A stretch of 64,000 nt of DNA from positions 62,001 to 126,000 of the forward strand of contig MLPZ01000007.1 in assembly GCA_001885315.1 (NCBI GenBank), written 5' to 3'. Source of the stretch: Treponema sp. CETP13 (GTDB lineage: Bacteria > Spirochaetota > Spirochaetia > Treponematales > Treponemataceae). Numbering within the stretch: the stretch's first letter is position 1; each line of letters begins with the position of its first letter. The position numbers were made by a program, and so were the translations under genes. Below are positions 19,628-29,009 of the stretch, piece by piece. A model generated the notes under the pieces. It saw only the letters and a program-made list of their open reading frames with translations. It was not told the origin of the DNA and made no database searches.

Positions 19628-20659
19628 ATGGCAACTATAAAAGAAATTGCAGAAAAAGCGGGTGTTTCAAGAGGGACTGTAGACAGAGTCCTTCATAATC
19701 GCCTTGGTGTGAGCGCGGAAGTTTCAGAAAAAGTTCGCGCTATTGCAAACGAGTTGGGTTTTGTTCCTAATAAAGCAGGAAAGATTTTAGCTGCATGCAA
19801 ACAGCCTATTACAATTGGCTGTTTGCTTCCTGATATCGGGAATAAATTTTTTTCTGATATCATAGATGGATTTAATTTTGCAGAAAAAGAGTTATCAGAT
19901 TTTGGTGTATCTGTAAAGGTTGAACATATAAAAGGATTTGATGATTCAGATCACATAGCAGCCATAAAAAAACTGGCATCAGAAAAACATGCAGCCCTGT
20001 GTTTAACAACCCTTGATTTACCAGAGGTTCAGTCTGTTGTACAAGATATAATTCAGAAAGGAACCCCTGTAATAAGTCTTAATACCGATATTCCTGATAC
20101 TGGTAGATTATGTTATGTAGGTTCAAATTACTATCAGGCTGGAGCAACGGCAGCAGGTATTTTGTCTCTTATAACAAAAGAGCCTCAAAAAGTGTTAATC
20201 ATAACAGGGTCGTATCATATACGAGGGCATAACGAGCGTATTCAAGGATTTACAGAACGATTAAAAGAAAAAAATATTCCTTTTGTTAAAATGCAAACAG
20301 TTGAATCTTTTGATGATGATACACAGGCTTATGAACAGACTCTAGAAACATTAAAGTGGAACTATACTATAAATTGTATTTTTATTGCAGGAGCCGGTGT
20401 AGCTGGTGTATGTAGGGCAGTTTCAGAGTGTGGCCTAGAAAAAAAAATACATATTATTGTTTTTGACGATATACCCATAAGCCGAAAACTTCTAAAAGAA
20501 AATGTTATCGATTTTATAATATGTCAACAACCTTTTATGCAAGGATACATGGCAATAAAACATTTATTTGACTATCTTATTGATGGCAAGAAAGTATCTC
20601 CTCAAAATTATATTACAGAAACAGTTATTAAGATTGCAGAAAACATAGATACTGTCTAA
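19628..20659 (+). CDS. LacI-family transcriptional regulator
   Basis: The 343-residue regulator has an N-terminal HTH (TIKEIAEKAGVSRGTVDRVLHNR, residues 3-25), a hinge helix region ending near residue 60, and a periplasmic-binding-protein-like ligand domain (TIGCLLPDIGNKFFSDIIDG onward). It lies 52 nt downstream of the isomerase-family gene in the same direction. It is the best candidate to bind the CpG-centred palindromes at 17.37 and 41.72 kb. TTAGGAAC precedes the ATG. It is convergent with the pyrophosphatase gene, with stops 2 bp apart. Confidence 0.93.
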   Translation: MATIKEIAEKAGVSRGTVDRVLHNRLGVSAEVSEKVRAIANELGFVPNKAGKILAACKQPITIGCLLPDIGNKFFSDIIDGFNFAEKELSDFGVSVKVEHIKGFDDSDHIAAIKKLASEKHAALCLTTLDLPEVQSVVQDIIQKGTPVISLNTDIPDTGRLCYVGSNYYQAGATAAGILSLITKEPQKVLIITGSYHIRGHNERIQGFTERLKEKNIPFVKMQTVESFDDDTQAYEQTLETLKWNYTINCIFIAGAGVAGVCRAVSECGLEKKIHIIVFDDIPISRKLLKENVIDFIICQQPFMQGYMAIKHLFDYLIDGKKVSPQNYITETVIKIAENIDTV

Positions 20660-20661
20660 TC

Positions 20662-22314
20662 TTATAAAGCAAATTTTTCAATTTGCTCTGATAAGAGAGG
20701 AATTAACTGTTTTTTGCGTGAAACAATATCTTTTACAGTGTAAATTGAATCTTCCCGTTTTGGAAATGTTATGTAAGGGATAAATGCCGGATCTGCTGAA
20801 ATAATAAGAATACTGGTAAGTTTTGTAATATTTGTTACCATTATTGCCGAGAAAAGAGCTTTGCGGCTTCTTCGCTCAATTTCAAGTTCTTTTACGAACT
20901 CTTCTCTTCGAGTTCTAATTTCGCTGGTAGAATCAACTTCAATTTGACTTACAGTGAATGTTTGGTTGTCTTCTGTGTATTCTTTCATATCTTGATGAAT
21001 AACTTCTGTTGCTGTTCTGTTACCAATATTACTTGCGGCTGACATGATATCTAATCCAAGCTGTTGAATGTCTAAATTTGTTATGTTAGACAAATATTCT
21101 GCCGTTTCTTTGTCAATGTTTGTAGTTGTTGTTGATTGTAAAATAAGTGTGTCTGCTAAGATACCACAGAGCAAAAGAGCAGCTATGTTATGAGGAATTG
21201 ACACACGATTTTCACGGTATAAATTTGTTATAAGGGTACAGGTTGCTCCAACGGGTTTATTAATGAATGTAATTGGATTCCTTGTAGATAAATTACCCAG
21301 TCTGTGGTGATCGATAACTTCGCGTATTACAAAATTCTCTGTCCCTTCTACTGCTTGAGTTATTTCATTATGATCAACGAGAATAAGTTCAATATTTGCT
21401 TCTTGTATAATGTTACTTTCAGAAATAATGCCTATTACTTTATTGTTATCATCTACTACTGGTAGGCAACGACTTGGTGAAGCTTTTAAAAGAGGTTTTA
21501 CCCGTCGAATAGTATCATGGCTTTTAACAGGTTTTAGTTCTGTGTCGGCCATTACGCTTACAGGGGTTGAATACACAATGAGCATTGAAGTGGCTGCTGT
21601 ATCATATGGACTAATAAGTACAGAAACGTTATTAGCGAGAGCCTTTGTTCTTAATTCTTTTTTTAGAATAGAACCTGAGGTAATTACAAGAGCTTTTACT
21701 TTATTGTCTATACAATATTCTTGAACATCTGGACGATCACCAGTAATGACGATAACATTTTCACTTTTTCTTACATCTAAAAAACTTTTAAAAGTATCAA
21801 ATTGTGCAGCTCCTACTAATATTGAACATTTAAAAAAATCTTGTTCGTTCGAGGTTACAATTGGTTGTGCTGATAATGTTTCTTTTACCAAATCAATGCT
21901 TGTTTCAATGGCTGTTTCTTTTTCTGGATTTAATATTTTTAGCATGTTTTGAGCGAATGCGTTGTAGTGAAGCAAGGCTTTATATGTTCCTTTTTCATCA
22001 ACAACAGGCAGAACTTTTAGATTTGTTTCTTCCATCTTTGAAATAGCACGCCATAACGATGTGTTTTGATTTACTGTATCAGGTTTTGTATCCATATAAT
22101 AAGCAATTTTTGGCTGTAAGTCTGGAATGTATTCCGGAACTGGAACTTTAAATCTGTCAAAAATATATTCAGTTTGAGGTGCAAGTTTACCAGCTCTTGC
22201 TGCTATGTGGTTGGTAAATCCCATTTTAATTTTTAAATGCGCATAAGTTGCTGCGGAAATTACGGAATCAGTGTCTGGATTTTTGTGTCCTATAACGTAT
22301 ACTGTCTTATTCAT
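20662..22314 (-). CDS. ppaC: Manganese-dependent inorganic pyrophosphatase with CBS/DRTGG insert
   Basis: This 550-residue DHH-family phosphatase has the catalytic Asp/His motifs at both ends of a regulatory insert: GHKNPDTDSVISA at residues 9-21, then LVDHNE and VIDHHRLGN near residues 317-347. The DHHA2 domain with RTRREEF and the basic ERRSRK lies at the C-terminus. The insert holds two CBS halves and a DRTGG-like domain, as in adenine-nucleotide-regulated family II pyrophosphatases. There is no ribosome binding site; TATACT lies 9 nt before the ATG. Confidence 0.93.
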   Translation of the reverse strand: MNKTVYVIGHKNPDTDSVISAATYAHLKIKMGFTNHIAARAGKLAPQTEYIFDRFKVPVPEYIPDLQPKIAYYMDTKPDTVNQNTSLWRAISKMEETNLKVLPVVDEKGTYKALLHYNAFAQNMLKILNPEKETAIETSIDLVKETLSAQPIVTSNEQDFFKCSILVGAAQFDTFKSFLDVRKSENVIVITGDRPDVQEYCIDNKVKALVITSGSILKKELRTKALANNVSVLISPYDTAATSMLIVYSTPVSVMADTELKPVKSHDTIRRVKPLLKASPSRCLPVVDDNNKVIGIISESNIIQEANIELILVDHNEITQAVEGTENFVIREVIDHHRLGNLSTRNPITFINKPVGATCTLITNLYRENRVSIPHNIAALLLCGILADTLILQSTTTTNIDKETAEYLSNITNLDIQQLGLDIMSAASNIGNRTATEVIHQDMKEYTEDNQTFTVSQIEVDSTSEIRTRREEFVKELEIERRSRKALFSAIMVTNITKLTSILIISADPAFIPYITFPKREDSIYTVKDIVSRKKQLIPLLSEQIEKFAL

Positions 22315-22323
22315 AGTAAAAAC

Positions 22324-22329
22324 AGTATA
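22324..22329 (-). promoter_or_regulatory. -10 element, near-leaderless start of ppaC
   Basis: TATACT on the minus strand ends 9 nt before the ATG at 22314, giving a predicted leader of only 2-3 nt. No Shine-Dalgarno sequence is present. The element lies just downstream of the mgl terminator. Confidence 0.5.
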
Positions 22330-22351
22330 CAGTATAAAAGTTTTTTTTTGT

Positions 22352-22384
22352 AAAAAAAAGCCAGAAAAAAATCATTTTTCTGGC
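22352..22384 (-). terminator. Intrinsic terminator of the mglBAC operon
   Basis: The stem GCCAGAAAAA/TTTTTCTGGC (22360-22369 with 22375-22384) has a 5-nt loop and a run of eight U on the minus-strand transcript. It lies 12 nt past the mglC stop. Confidence 0.9.
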
Positions 22385-22396
22385 ATGACAAATTTG

Positions 22397-24070
22397 TTAT
22401 TTTCTTTTTAAGTATTTGAAGCTATCTAATGATACTGCAGCAATGATAATTAAACCTTTAAATACAAATTGAAGATTACTATCGATTCCTAAGAAGGTTA
22501 AACAATATGTTAATCCGGTAAAGATTAATACACCTGCAACAGCTCCCTGTATTTTACCAATACCACCAAAGAATGAGATACCACCAACAACACAAGCAGC
22601 TATAGCATCAAGCTCATATCCTTGTCCTGTACCAGCACTAGCATTTGCACGGAACGCTTCAAAGAAAGCACCAAATCCATAAAAAACACCAGCCATGATA
22701 AAAACGCCAAGTGTTACTTTAAATACGCTAATACCACTAACACTAGCTGCTTCTGGATTTCCACCAACAGCAAAAATATTTTTACCAAATGTTGTTTTAT
22801 TCCAAATAAACCAAGCTACAAAAATTGCTATTATAGCAGGTACAATTAGTTTTGGGAAAGTTACTAGTTCTCCATTAACAAAACCAAGTATCCAACGTCC
22901 TCCCAACACATCTTTAATTCCACTGTCTATAGATCCAACAGGGGTACCACTTGTACCAAAGAATAATAGACCGTAGATGATTAATTGCGTGGCTAATGTA
23001 GAAATAAATGGATGAATTTTAAGTTTAGCAGAGAAAAATCCTGCAAATGCACTAAAAGCAACACACAAAGTAATAGATAACACTAGAGCTAGTATTACAC
23101 GTGCTGTCATAGGCATAGCTGTAAAATCCCAAGGTCCAAGACTAAACATAGTAACAATATTGACGCTTGGATGAAGTATAAGTCCAGTTGTAACAGATCC
23201 TAAAGCTACCATTCGTCCAACACTAAGGTCTGTACCGGCTAATAATATTAATCCTGCAACACCAAGAGCATAAAACATACGAGTAGAAGATTGCTCCAAA
23301 ATTGTAAAAATATTTGGAAGTGTTAGAAGATGTCCATTACCATGCATAGGAGCTATAATAATACAGACTATAAAGAAAATTAAAATTGCAATATACAATC
23401 CGTTTTGTAGAAAGAATTTTGAAGCAGCAAAGTTATACAAATAATTTTTTACTGCTAATTGGGCATTTTCGCTAAATTTAGTTTTATTATTGCGTAGACT
23501 AATATTAGTTTGAATGTGGTTTACAAATTCGGTGTGTTTAGTGTCTTTGCAGGCTCCTATTCTAGAAGTAAATTTATTTTTTGCATCAAAGAGGGTGGCA
23601 TTTAGTTCGACTTTATTTGCATGCAACTCAAATTCTAAATCTTTTCCTGAATATTTTTTTTGAAGTTGCTCTTTTTTTTCTATAGAAGCTTTTTTTATGT
23701 TTTGAATTTCAGCAACATAATCTTTTTTTGCTTTTGCAATTTTTTCATTTTCAATTGCATTTACTTTTTTTAGATACTCATTGCTAATAGTGTTTGAATA
23801 TTTGACGGCTTCTTTAGTAAGTTTTGCATCCTTAGCCTTATTTTTTAAGGCAATTTCTTTAGCTACAATTATTTGTTTTTGGTAATCGGCAATCAGTTTA
23901 GCTTTTTCATCTTGCTCAATCATTTTGCTTTTTTTGACTGCAACAATCTCTTGTTTTAATTCTAAAACTTTGTTAACACCCTCGCAACGTAAATTATCTA
24001 GCTGGTTAATGTAATCATTAAGTTTTTTATCATCGTCTAAAGCTACTAGTTCTGTTTTATTTTTATTCAT
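22397..24070 (-). CDS. mglC: Galactose/sugar ABC transporter permease MglC with N-terminal coiled-coil extension
   Basis: The 557-residue protein has a C-terminal permease domain (about residues 220-557) with the usual hydrophobic helices of the RbsC/MglC family, including GTDLSVGRMVALGS and the EAA-like region GGNPEAASVSGI. The first 215 residues are unusual: soluble, rich in Lys, Glu and Ala, and predicted coiled coil, with no counterpart in E. coli MglC of about 336 residues as I remember it. The whole reading frame is open and AGGAG precedes the ATG at 24070, so the extension is probably real. It is the last gene of mglBAC, 22 nt after mglA. Confidence 0.9.
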   Translation of the reverse strand: MNKNKTELVALDDDKKLNDYINQLDNLRCEGVNKVLELKQEIVAVKKSKMIEQDEKAKLIADYQKQIIVAKEIALKNKAKDAKLTKEAVKYSNTISNEYLKKVNAIENEKIAKAKKDYVAEIQNIKKASIEKKEQLQKKYSGKDLEFELHANKVELNATLFDAKNKFTSRIGACKDTKHTEFVNHIQTNISLRNNKTKFSENAQLAVKNYLYNFAASKFFLQNGLYIAILIFFIVCIIIAPMHGNGHLLTLPNIFTILEQSSTRMFYALGVAGLILLAGTDLSVGRMVALGSVTTGLILHPSVNIVTMFSLGPWDFTAMPMTARVILALVLSITLCVAFSAFAGFFSAKLKIHPFISTLATQLIIYGLLFFGTSGTPVGSIDSGIKDVLGGRWILGFVNGELVTFPKLIVPAIIAIFVAWFIWNKTTFGKNIFAVGGNPEAASVSGISVFKVTLGVFIMAGVFYGFGAFFEAFRANASAGTGQGYELDAIAACVVGGISFFGGIGKIQGAVAGVLIFTGLTYCLTFLGIDSNLQFVFKGLIIIAAVSLDSFKYLKRK

Positions 24071-24092
24071 AATTTTACACTCCTAAGGATTA

Positions 24093-25586
24093 TCATAAAT
24101 ATTTAGCAGAAAGTTTTAACAGTTCTTCCTGGTTAGTTTCTTTTGTATTTACTATTCCGGAAAGTCTGTGATTTGACATTACAGCAATACGGTTTGTTAT
24201 ACCCAAAATTTCTGGCATTTCACTTGAAACAACAATTATTGTTTTACCTTGTTTAGCCATGTTTATGATAAGTTGATAGATTTCACTTTTTGCTCCAACA
24301 TCAATACCTCGAGTTGGTTCATCCAAAAGAAATATATCCGGTTTTCTTTCAAGCCATTTACCAATAATAACTTTTTGTTGGTTTCCACCACTTAACGAAG
24401 TTATCAAATCTTCGACAGAAACACATTTTGTATTCATTGTCGCGGCTTCTTTTTTTGCAGCTTCTAACATTTTTCGCTCGGACAAAATGCCTCCACTTTT
24501 ATAGCTATCTAGATTGGTAATAGTTGTATTAAATTTTATAGTCGCAGTAGCAAACATTCCATTTAATTTTCTTTCTTCTGTTACGAGTGCAAAGTTATGA
24601 TCCATTGCATCTTTACTTGAATTAAAACGCAGTTTCTTTCCGCCAACCATCATGGATCCAGAAGAAATTGTTCTAATACCAAATAACGATTCTAAAAGTT
24701 CACTCCGTCCAGCTCCAACTAATCCATAAAGACCGAAAATTTCACCTTTTTTTACGGTAAAAGAAATATCTTTAAGGTGTGGTTCATATTTTGTTGACAG
24801 GTTTCTGACCTTAAAATAATCTTCACCCACTACATTATCAACATCAGGGAAGCGTTTATCTAATGAACGTCCAACCATTGCAGATATTAATTCATTCATA
24901 GTAGTTTCTTTAGTTGATTTTTCTAAAACCATTTGGCCATCACGTAGTACAGCAACATCGTCACATATATCAAAAATTTCATCCATTTTATGAGAAATAT
25001 AGATGAATGAAATTCCTTTTTTTCGTAAATCACTAACAATTGAAAACAGTTTTTTTACTTCTCGTTCTGTAAGAGAAGATGTAGGTTCATCTAAAACAAT
25101 AATTTTTGCATCATAGGAAACAGCCTTTGCAATTTCTACCATTTGTCTTTGCGATACGGACATGTTTTTCATTACTGTTTTAGGATTAACATTCATATTT
25201 AATGATTTGAACAGTTGCACACTTTCTTTGTAAATCTGTACTTCATCAATTATTCCCATTCTTGTTGGGTATCGACCGAGAAAAAGATTATCAGTAATTG
25301 TTCGCTCTAAGCACTGATTCAATTCTTGGTGAACCATAGCGACACCATTTTCTAGTGCTTCTTTAGGTGTTTTAAAATTAATAAGTTTATTTTCTAAAAA
25401 AAATTGACCTTCATCTTGTGCGTAAATGCCAAATAGGCATTTCATCATTGTAGATTTTCCAGCTCCATTTTCACCCATCAGGCCTAAAACTGACCCTTTT
25501 TTTACAGTTAAGGTAATATTATTAAGAACTTTATTTTTAGCAAATGATTTAGATAAACCTTTTATTTTAAGTACAATATTATCCAT
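24093..25586 (-). CDS. mglA: Galactose/sugar ABC transporter ATPase MglA
   Basis: This 497-residue ATPase has two ABC domains. The first has Walker A GENGAGKST, signature MSVSQRQM and Walker B IIVLDEPTSSL. The second has degenerate Walker A GLVGAGRSE, signature LSGGNQQK and DIFLLDEPTRGID. This asymmetry is standard for MglA/RbsA-type ATPases. It works with MglC in the inner membrane and MglB in the periplasm. AGAGGG precedes the ATG. The separation from mglB by a terminator-like hairpin would lower its expression relative to the binding protein. Confidence 0.95.
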   Translation of the reverse strand: MDNIVLKIKGLSKSFAKNKVLNNITLTVKKGSVLGLMGENGAGKSTMMKCLFGIYAQDEGQFFLENKLINFKTPKEALENGVAMVHQELNQCLERTITDNLFLGRYPTRMGIIDEVQIYKESVQLFKSLNMNVNPKTVMKNMSVSQRQMVEIAKAVSYDAKIIVLDEPTSSLTEREVKKLFSIVSDLRKKGISFIYISHKMDEIFDICDDVAVLRDGQMVLEKSTKETTMNELISAMVGRSLDKRFPDVDNVVGEDYFKVRNLSTKYEPHLKDISFTVKKGEIFGLYGLVGAGRSELLESLFGIRTISSGSMMVGGKKLRFNSSKDAMDHNFALVTEERKLNGMFATATIKFNTTITNLDSYKSGGILSERKMLEAAKKEAATMNTKCVSVEDLITSLSGGNQQKVIIGKWLERKPDIFLLDEPTRGIDVGAKSEIYQLIINMAKQGKTIIVVSSEMPEILGITNRIAVMSNHRLSGIVNTKETNQEELLKLSAKYL

Positions 25587-25657
25587 AAGCCCTCTATGAA
25601 CAAATAATGTTCATTAATTATAATTATAAAATCAAAATTTTGACTTTTTACTATTGA

Positions 25658-25690
25658 AAAAGAGGACATGCAACAAACATGTCCTCTTTT
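25658..25690 (-). terminator. Partial terminator between mglB and mglA
   Basis: A 13-bp perfect stem AAAAGAGGACATG/CATGTCCTCTTTT (25658-25670 with 25678-25690), with a 7-nt loop, is followed on the minus-strand transcript by a U-run. It lies inside the operon and probably lets most transcripts end after mglB, as in other binding-protein operons. Confidence 0.8.
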
Positions 25691-25705
25691 ATTTCTTATA
25701 CAAGC

Positions 25706-26923
<1,218 letters not shown>

Positions 26924-26970
26924 TTAACATAATTAGATTATGTTTTTAATACTGTTTGTTTAAGCTTTAT

Positions 26971-27008
26971 AAAAAAAGTTGGCCACGGCCTAGGATTTTG
27001 CGCCAACT
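26971..27008 (-). terminator. Terminator-like hairpin (possible attenuator) in the mglB leader
   Basis: AGTTGGC/GCCAACT (27002-27008 with 26977-26983) forms a 7-bp stem, followed by seven U on the mglB transcript and about 65 nt before the mglB ATG. It lies between the promoter and mglB, so it could attenuate the operon. A weaker T-run on the other strand could make it bidirectional. Confidence 0.55.
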
Positions 27009-27059
27009 ACTTTTTAAGTAACTAAAAGTAGTATAGAGTCCAAAATATGTGGTCGTCAA
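27006..27059 (-). promoter_or_regulatory. mglBAC promoter with inverted repeat
   Basis: Minus-strand promoter: TTGACG (27054-27059), 18-nt spacer, TATACT (27030-27035). An inverted repeat ACTACTTTT/AAAAGTAGT (27006-27014 with 27024-27032) covers the -10 edge and the expected start site near 27023, as an operator would. The rest of 26906-27244 is AT-rich, with a weak hairpin (27177-27202) and no gene. Confidence 0.75.
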
Positions 27060-27219
27060 AATAAAAAAAAACTTTTTTGCATAAAATTTCTAAATCTAAA
27101 AAAATTTCTATATAACCTAAAAATATTTATATAAATAAAAAATATGTTTGTTTTTAATACTATTTTTTTTAGTTTTCAAAAGATAGAACACTGTATCTTT
27201 TTTTTATGAGTGAAAAAGC

Positions 27220-27225
27220 TATACT
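27220..27225 (+). promoter_or_regulatory. -10 element of the methyltransferase gene (leadered)
   Basis: TATACT ends 19 nt before the ATG at 27245, leaving room for the AAAGGAAGG ribosome binding site. It contrasts with the leaderless starts. Confidence 0.5.
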
Positions 27226-27244
27226 TTTCTAAAAGGAAGGTATG

Positions 27245-27997
27245 ATGTCAGAAAAACTTTGGTTCGAAAATGAAAAATTTTGGGAAGTCTATGCCCCTAT
27301 TATGTTTGATTCTCAGCGTTGGTCAGAAGCTCCCGATGTTGCAGAAAGTATAATCAAAATTGCAGGGTTACCTAAAGGGGCAAGAATTCTAGATGCTGGA
27401 TGCGGGCTTGGAAGAATTTCTGTTGAGTTAGCTGCTCTTGGTATGGATGTTACAGGTGTCGATATGATACAGCCTTATTTGGATGCAGCAAAAGAATCTG
27501 CTCAAAATGAAAATGTTGAATTAAATCTTGTAAAAGCTGATTTACGTGAGTATAAAGCAGAAAAACCTTTTGAGTGTGTTATCAATTTATATACGTCGTT
27601 TGGATATTGCGAAACTATGGCAGAAGATTTACTTATCCTAAAAAATATTGCTGCTTCTGTAAAAAAAGATGGTTGGTTTATTATGGAATGCATAAGCAGA
27701 GAGCGTGCGGTGCGTGATTTTACTGAAGGTGAGTGGTTTGAACGTGCAGGGAAAACTGTTTTAACAGAATTTTCGGTCGAAGGAGCCTGGGAAGGGCTAC
27801 GTTCTCGATGGATCCTTATAGATAATGCAACAGGGGAACGTATTGATCATACACACATTCAAAGGCTATATTCAGCAATTGAATTAAAGCGTCTTCTAAT
27901 AGGTGCTGGATTTTCGAGTTGCGAAATATATGGTGATTTTGACTTTTCTTTATATAACGAGAAAGCACGAACAATGGTTCTTGTTTGTCGAAAATAA
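27245..27997 (+). CDS. Class I SAM-dependent methyltransferase
   Basis: This 250-residue soluble protein has the Rossmann methyltransferase motifs: motif I ILDAGCGLGRISVELA at about residues 43-58, acidic motif II VTGVDMIQPYL, and motif III LVKADLREY. The substrate is unknown. Two ATGs are in tandem (27242 and 27245); the second is better spaced from GGAAGG. It is divergent from mglB and convergent with the sensor operon, with no clear partner. Confidence 0.88.
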   Translation: MSEKLWFENEKFWEVYAPIMFDSQRWSEAPDVAESIIKIAGLPKGARILDAGCGLGRISVELAALGMDVTGVDMIQPYLDAAKESAQNENVELNLVKADLREYKAEKPFECVINLYTSFGYCETMAEDLLILKNIAASVKKDGWFIMECISRERAVRDFTEGEWFERAGKTVLTEFSVEGAWEGLRSRWILIDNATGERIDHTHIQRLYSAIELKRLLIGAGFSSCEIYGDFDFSLYNEKARTMVLVCRK

Positions 27998-28013
27998 TTT
28001 GCAACAATGTTTA

Positions 28014-29009
28014 TTATATTAGAGGAAATAGCTTTCTTTGTATCTTAGGATTGAACATATTTTCTTTTGTTACAATTGCATAATCAATAGGGGCATTGGT
28101 AATTGGAACATTATTAAGTAAGTCGATGGCAGCATAAATTGCTTGGTAGCCCATTGCAAAAGAATTTACAACTAAAATTTTATCAACAATACCAGTTTCA
28201 AGACTTTCTATGTTTGTAAGAGAATGAGAATAAGCAATAAATTGTATGTCATGATTTTTATTTGTTTGTTTAAGAATGTTCAAAATTGCTTCTGATGTAT
28301 CGTTATTAAGAGCTATTATCATATTTGTATGTTTGTTCTTCTGTAAATAGAGTTTAACTTTTTCTTTTATTTTTATAGAATCATATCCAACATACATGCT
28401 ATCAGTAGTGATAGAAGACTCTTTAGATAAAGTTTCTCTGATACCTTCTTCCATTTGTTTTTCTGATGATATATATTCTGAACTGCCAACTATGACGACA
28501 TTTAGATTTTGAGATCTGTTTTCGGTAAGTAAAGATTGCGCTAGAGATATGCCAACAATCTTTGCATTTGTCATGTAGCTGTGAATAATAGTATTTGTAA
28601 AGGTATTGTCTTTTCTGGTTGTTTCGTTTAGAAGCTGAATTACTTTTATGTTTGCTTTGGCTGCTTTTTTTAATGGTTCTTCCATTAATACTGAATTACA
28701 AGGAGTTATAATGATACAGTCCACAGAATTTTTAATAGCTTCCTCTACAAACTCACATTGGCTTGAAACATCCGAAGCCATTACTCCAGAATAAAAATCA
28801 ACGATACAACCTGTTTCTGTTCGAGCTGTTCTTGCCCCATTTCTCATTGTACTCCAAAATTGGCCTCCTTCTTTTAATCGAATAAAAGCAATATGGTAAG
28901 GATCGTTATTTGTATTATTATAAAAATTATAGGTTAGAGGTACAAAAATAACTAGAAAAGTAAGAACTAAAAGGATAATAACAGATAAGTTTTTTATATG
29001 TATTTTCAT
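28014..29009 (-). CDS. Membrane-anchored periplasmic sugar-binding protein of a sensor system
   Basis: The 331-residue protein has one N-terminal hydrophobic anchor (residues 9-30) without a clear cleavage site, then a type I sugar-binding domain (DPYHIAFIRLKEGGQFWSTMRNGA at about 36-59, then VDCIIITPCNSVLMEEPLKKA). It overlaps the upstream histidine kinase by 4 nt and has no transporter genes attached. This fits a ligand-sensing partner of the kinase, comparable to XylFII with LytS in Clostridium. The sugar is unknown. Confidence 0.85.
   Translation of the reverse strand: MKIHIKNLSVIILLVLTFLVIFVPLTYNFYNNTNNDPYHIAFIRLKEGGQFWSTMRNGARTARTETGCIVDFYSGVMASDVSSQCEFVEEAIKNSVDCIIITPCNSVLMEEPLKKAAKANIKVIQLLNETTRKDNTFTNTIIHSYMTNAKIVGISLAQSLLTENRSQNLNVVIVGSSEYISSEKQMEEGIRETLSKESSITTDSMYVGYDSIKIKEKVKLYLQKNKHTNMIIALNNDTSEAILNILKQTNKNHDIQFIAYSHSLTNIESLETGIVDKILVVNSFAMGYQAIYAAIDLLNNVPITNAPIDYAIVTKENMFNPKIQRKLFPLI

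Noticed and set aside
27177-27205. AT-rich hairpin with T-run upstream of the methyltransferase
   Set aside because: A/T-only stem apart from one G-C pair, and no gene on the plus strand ends before it; too weak to call a terminator.
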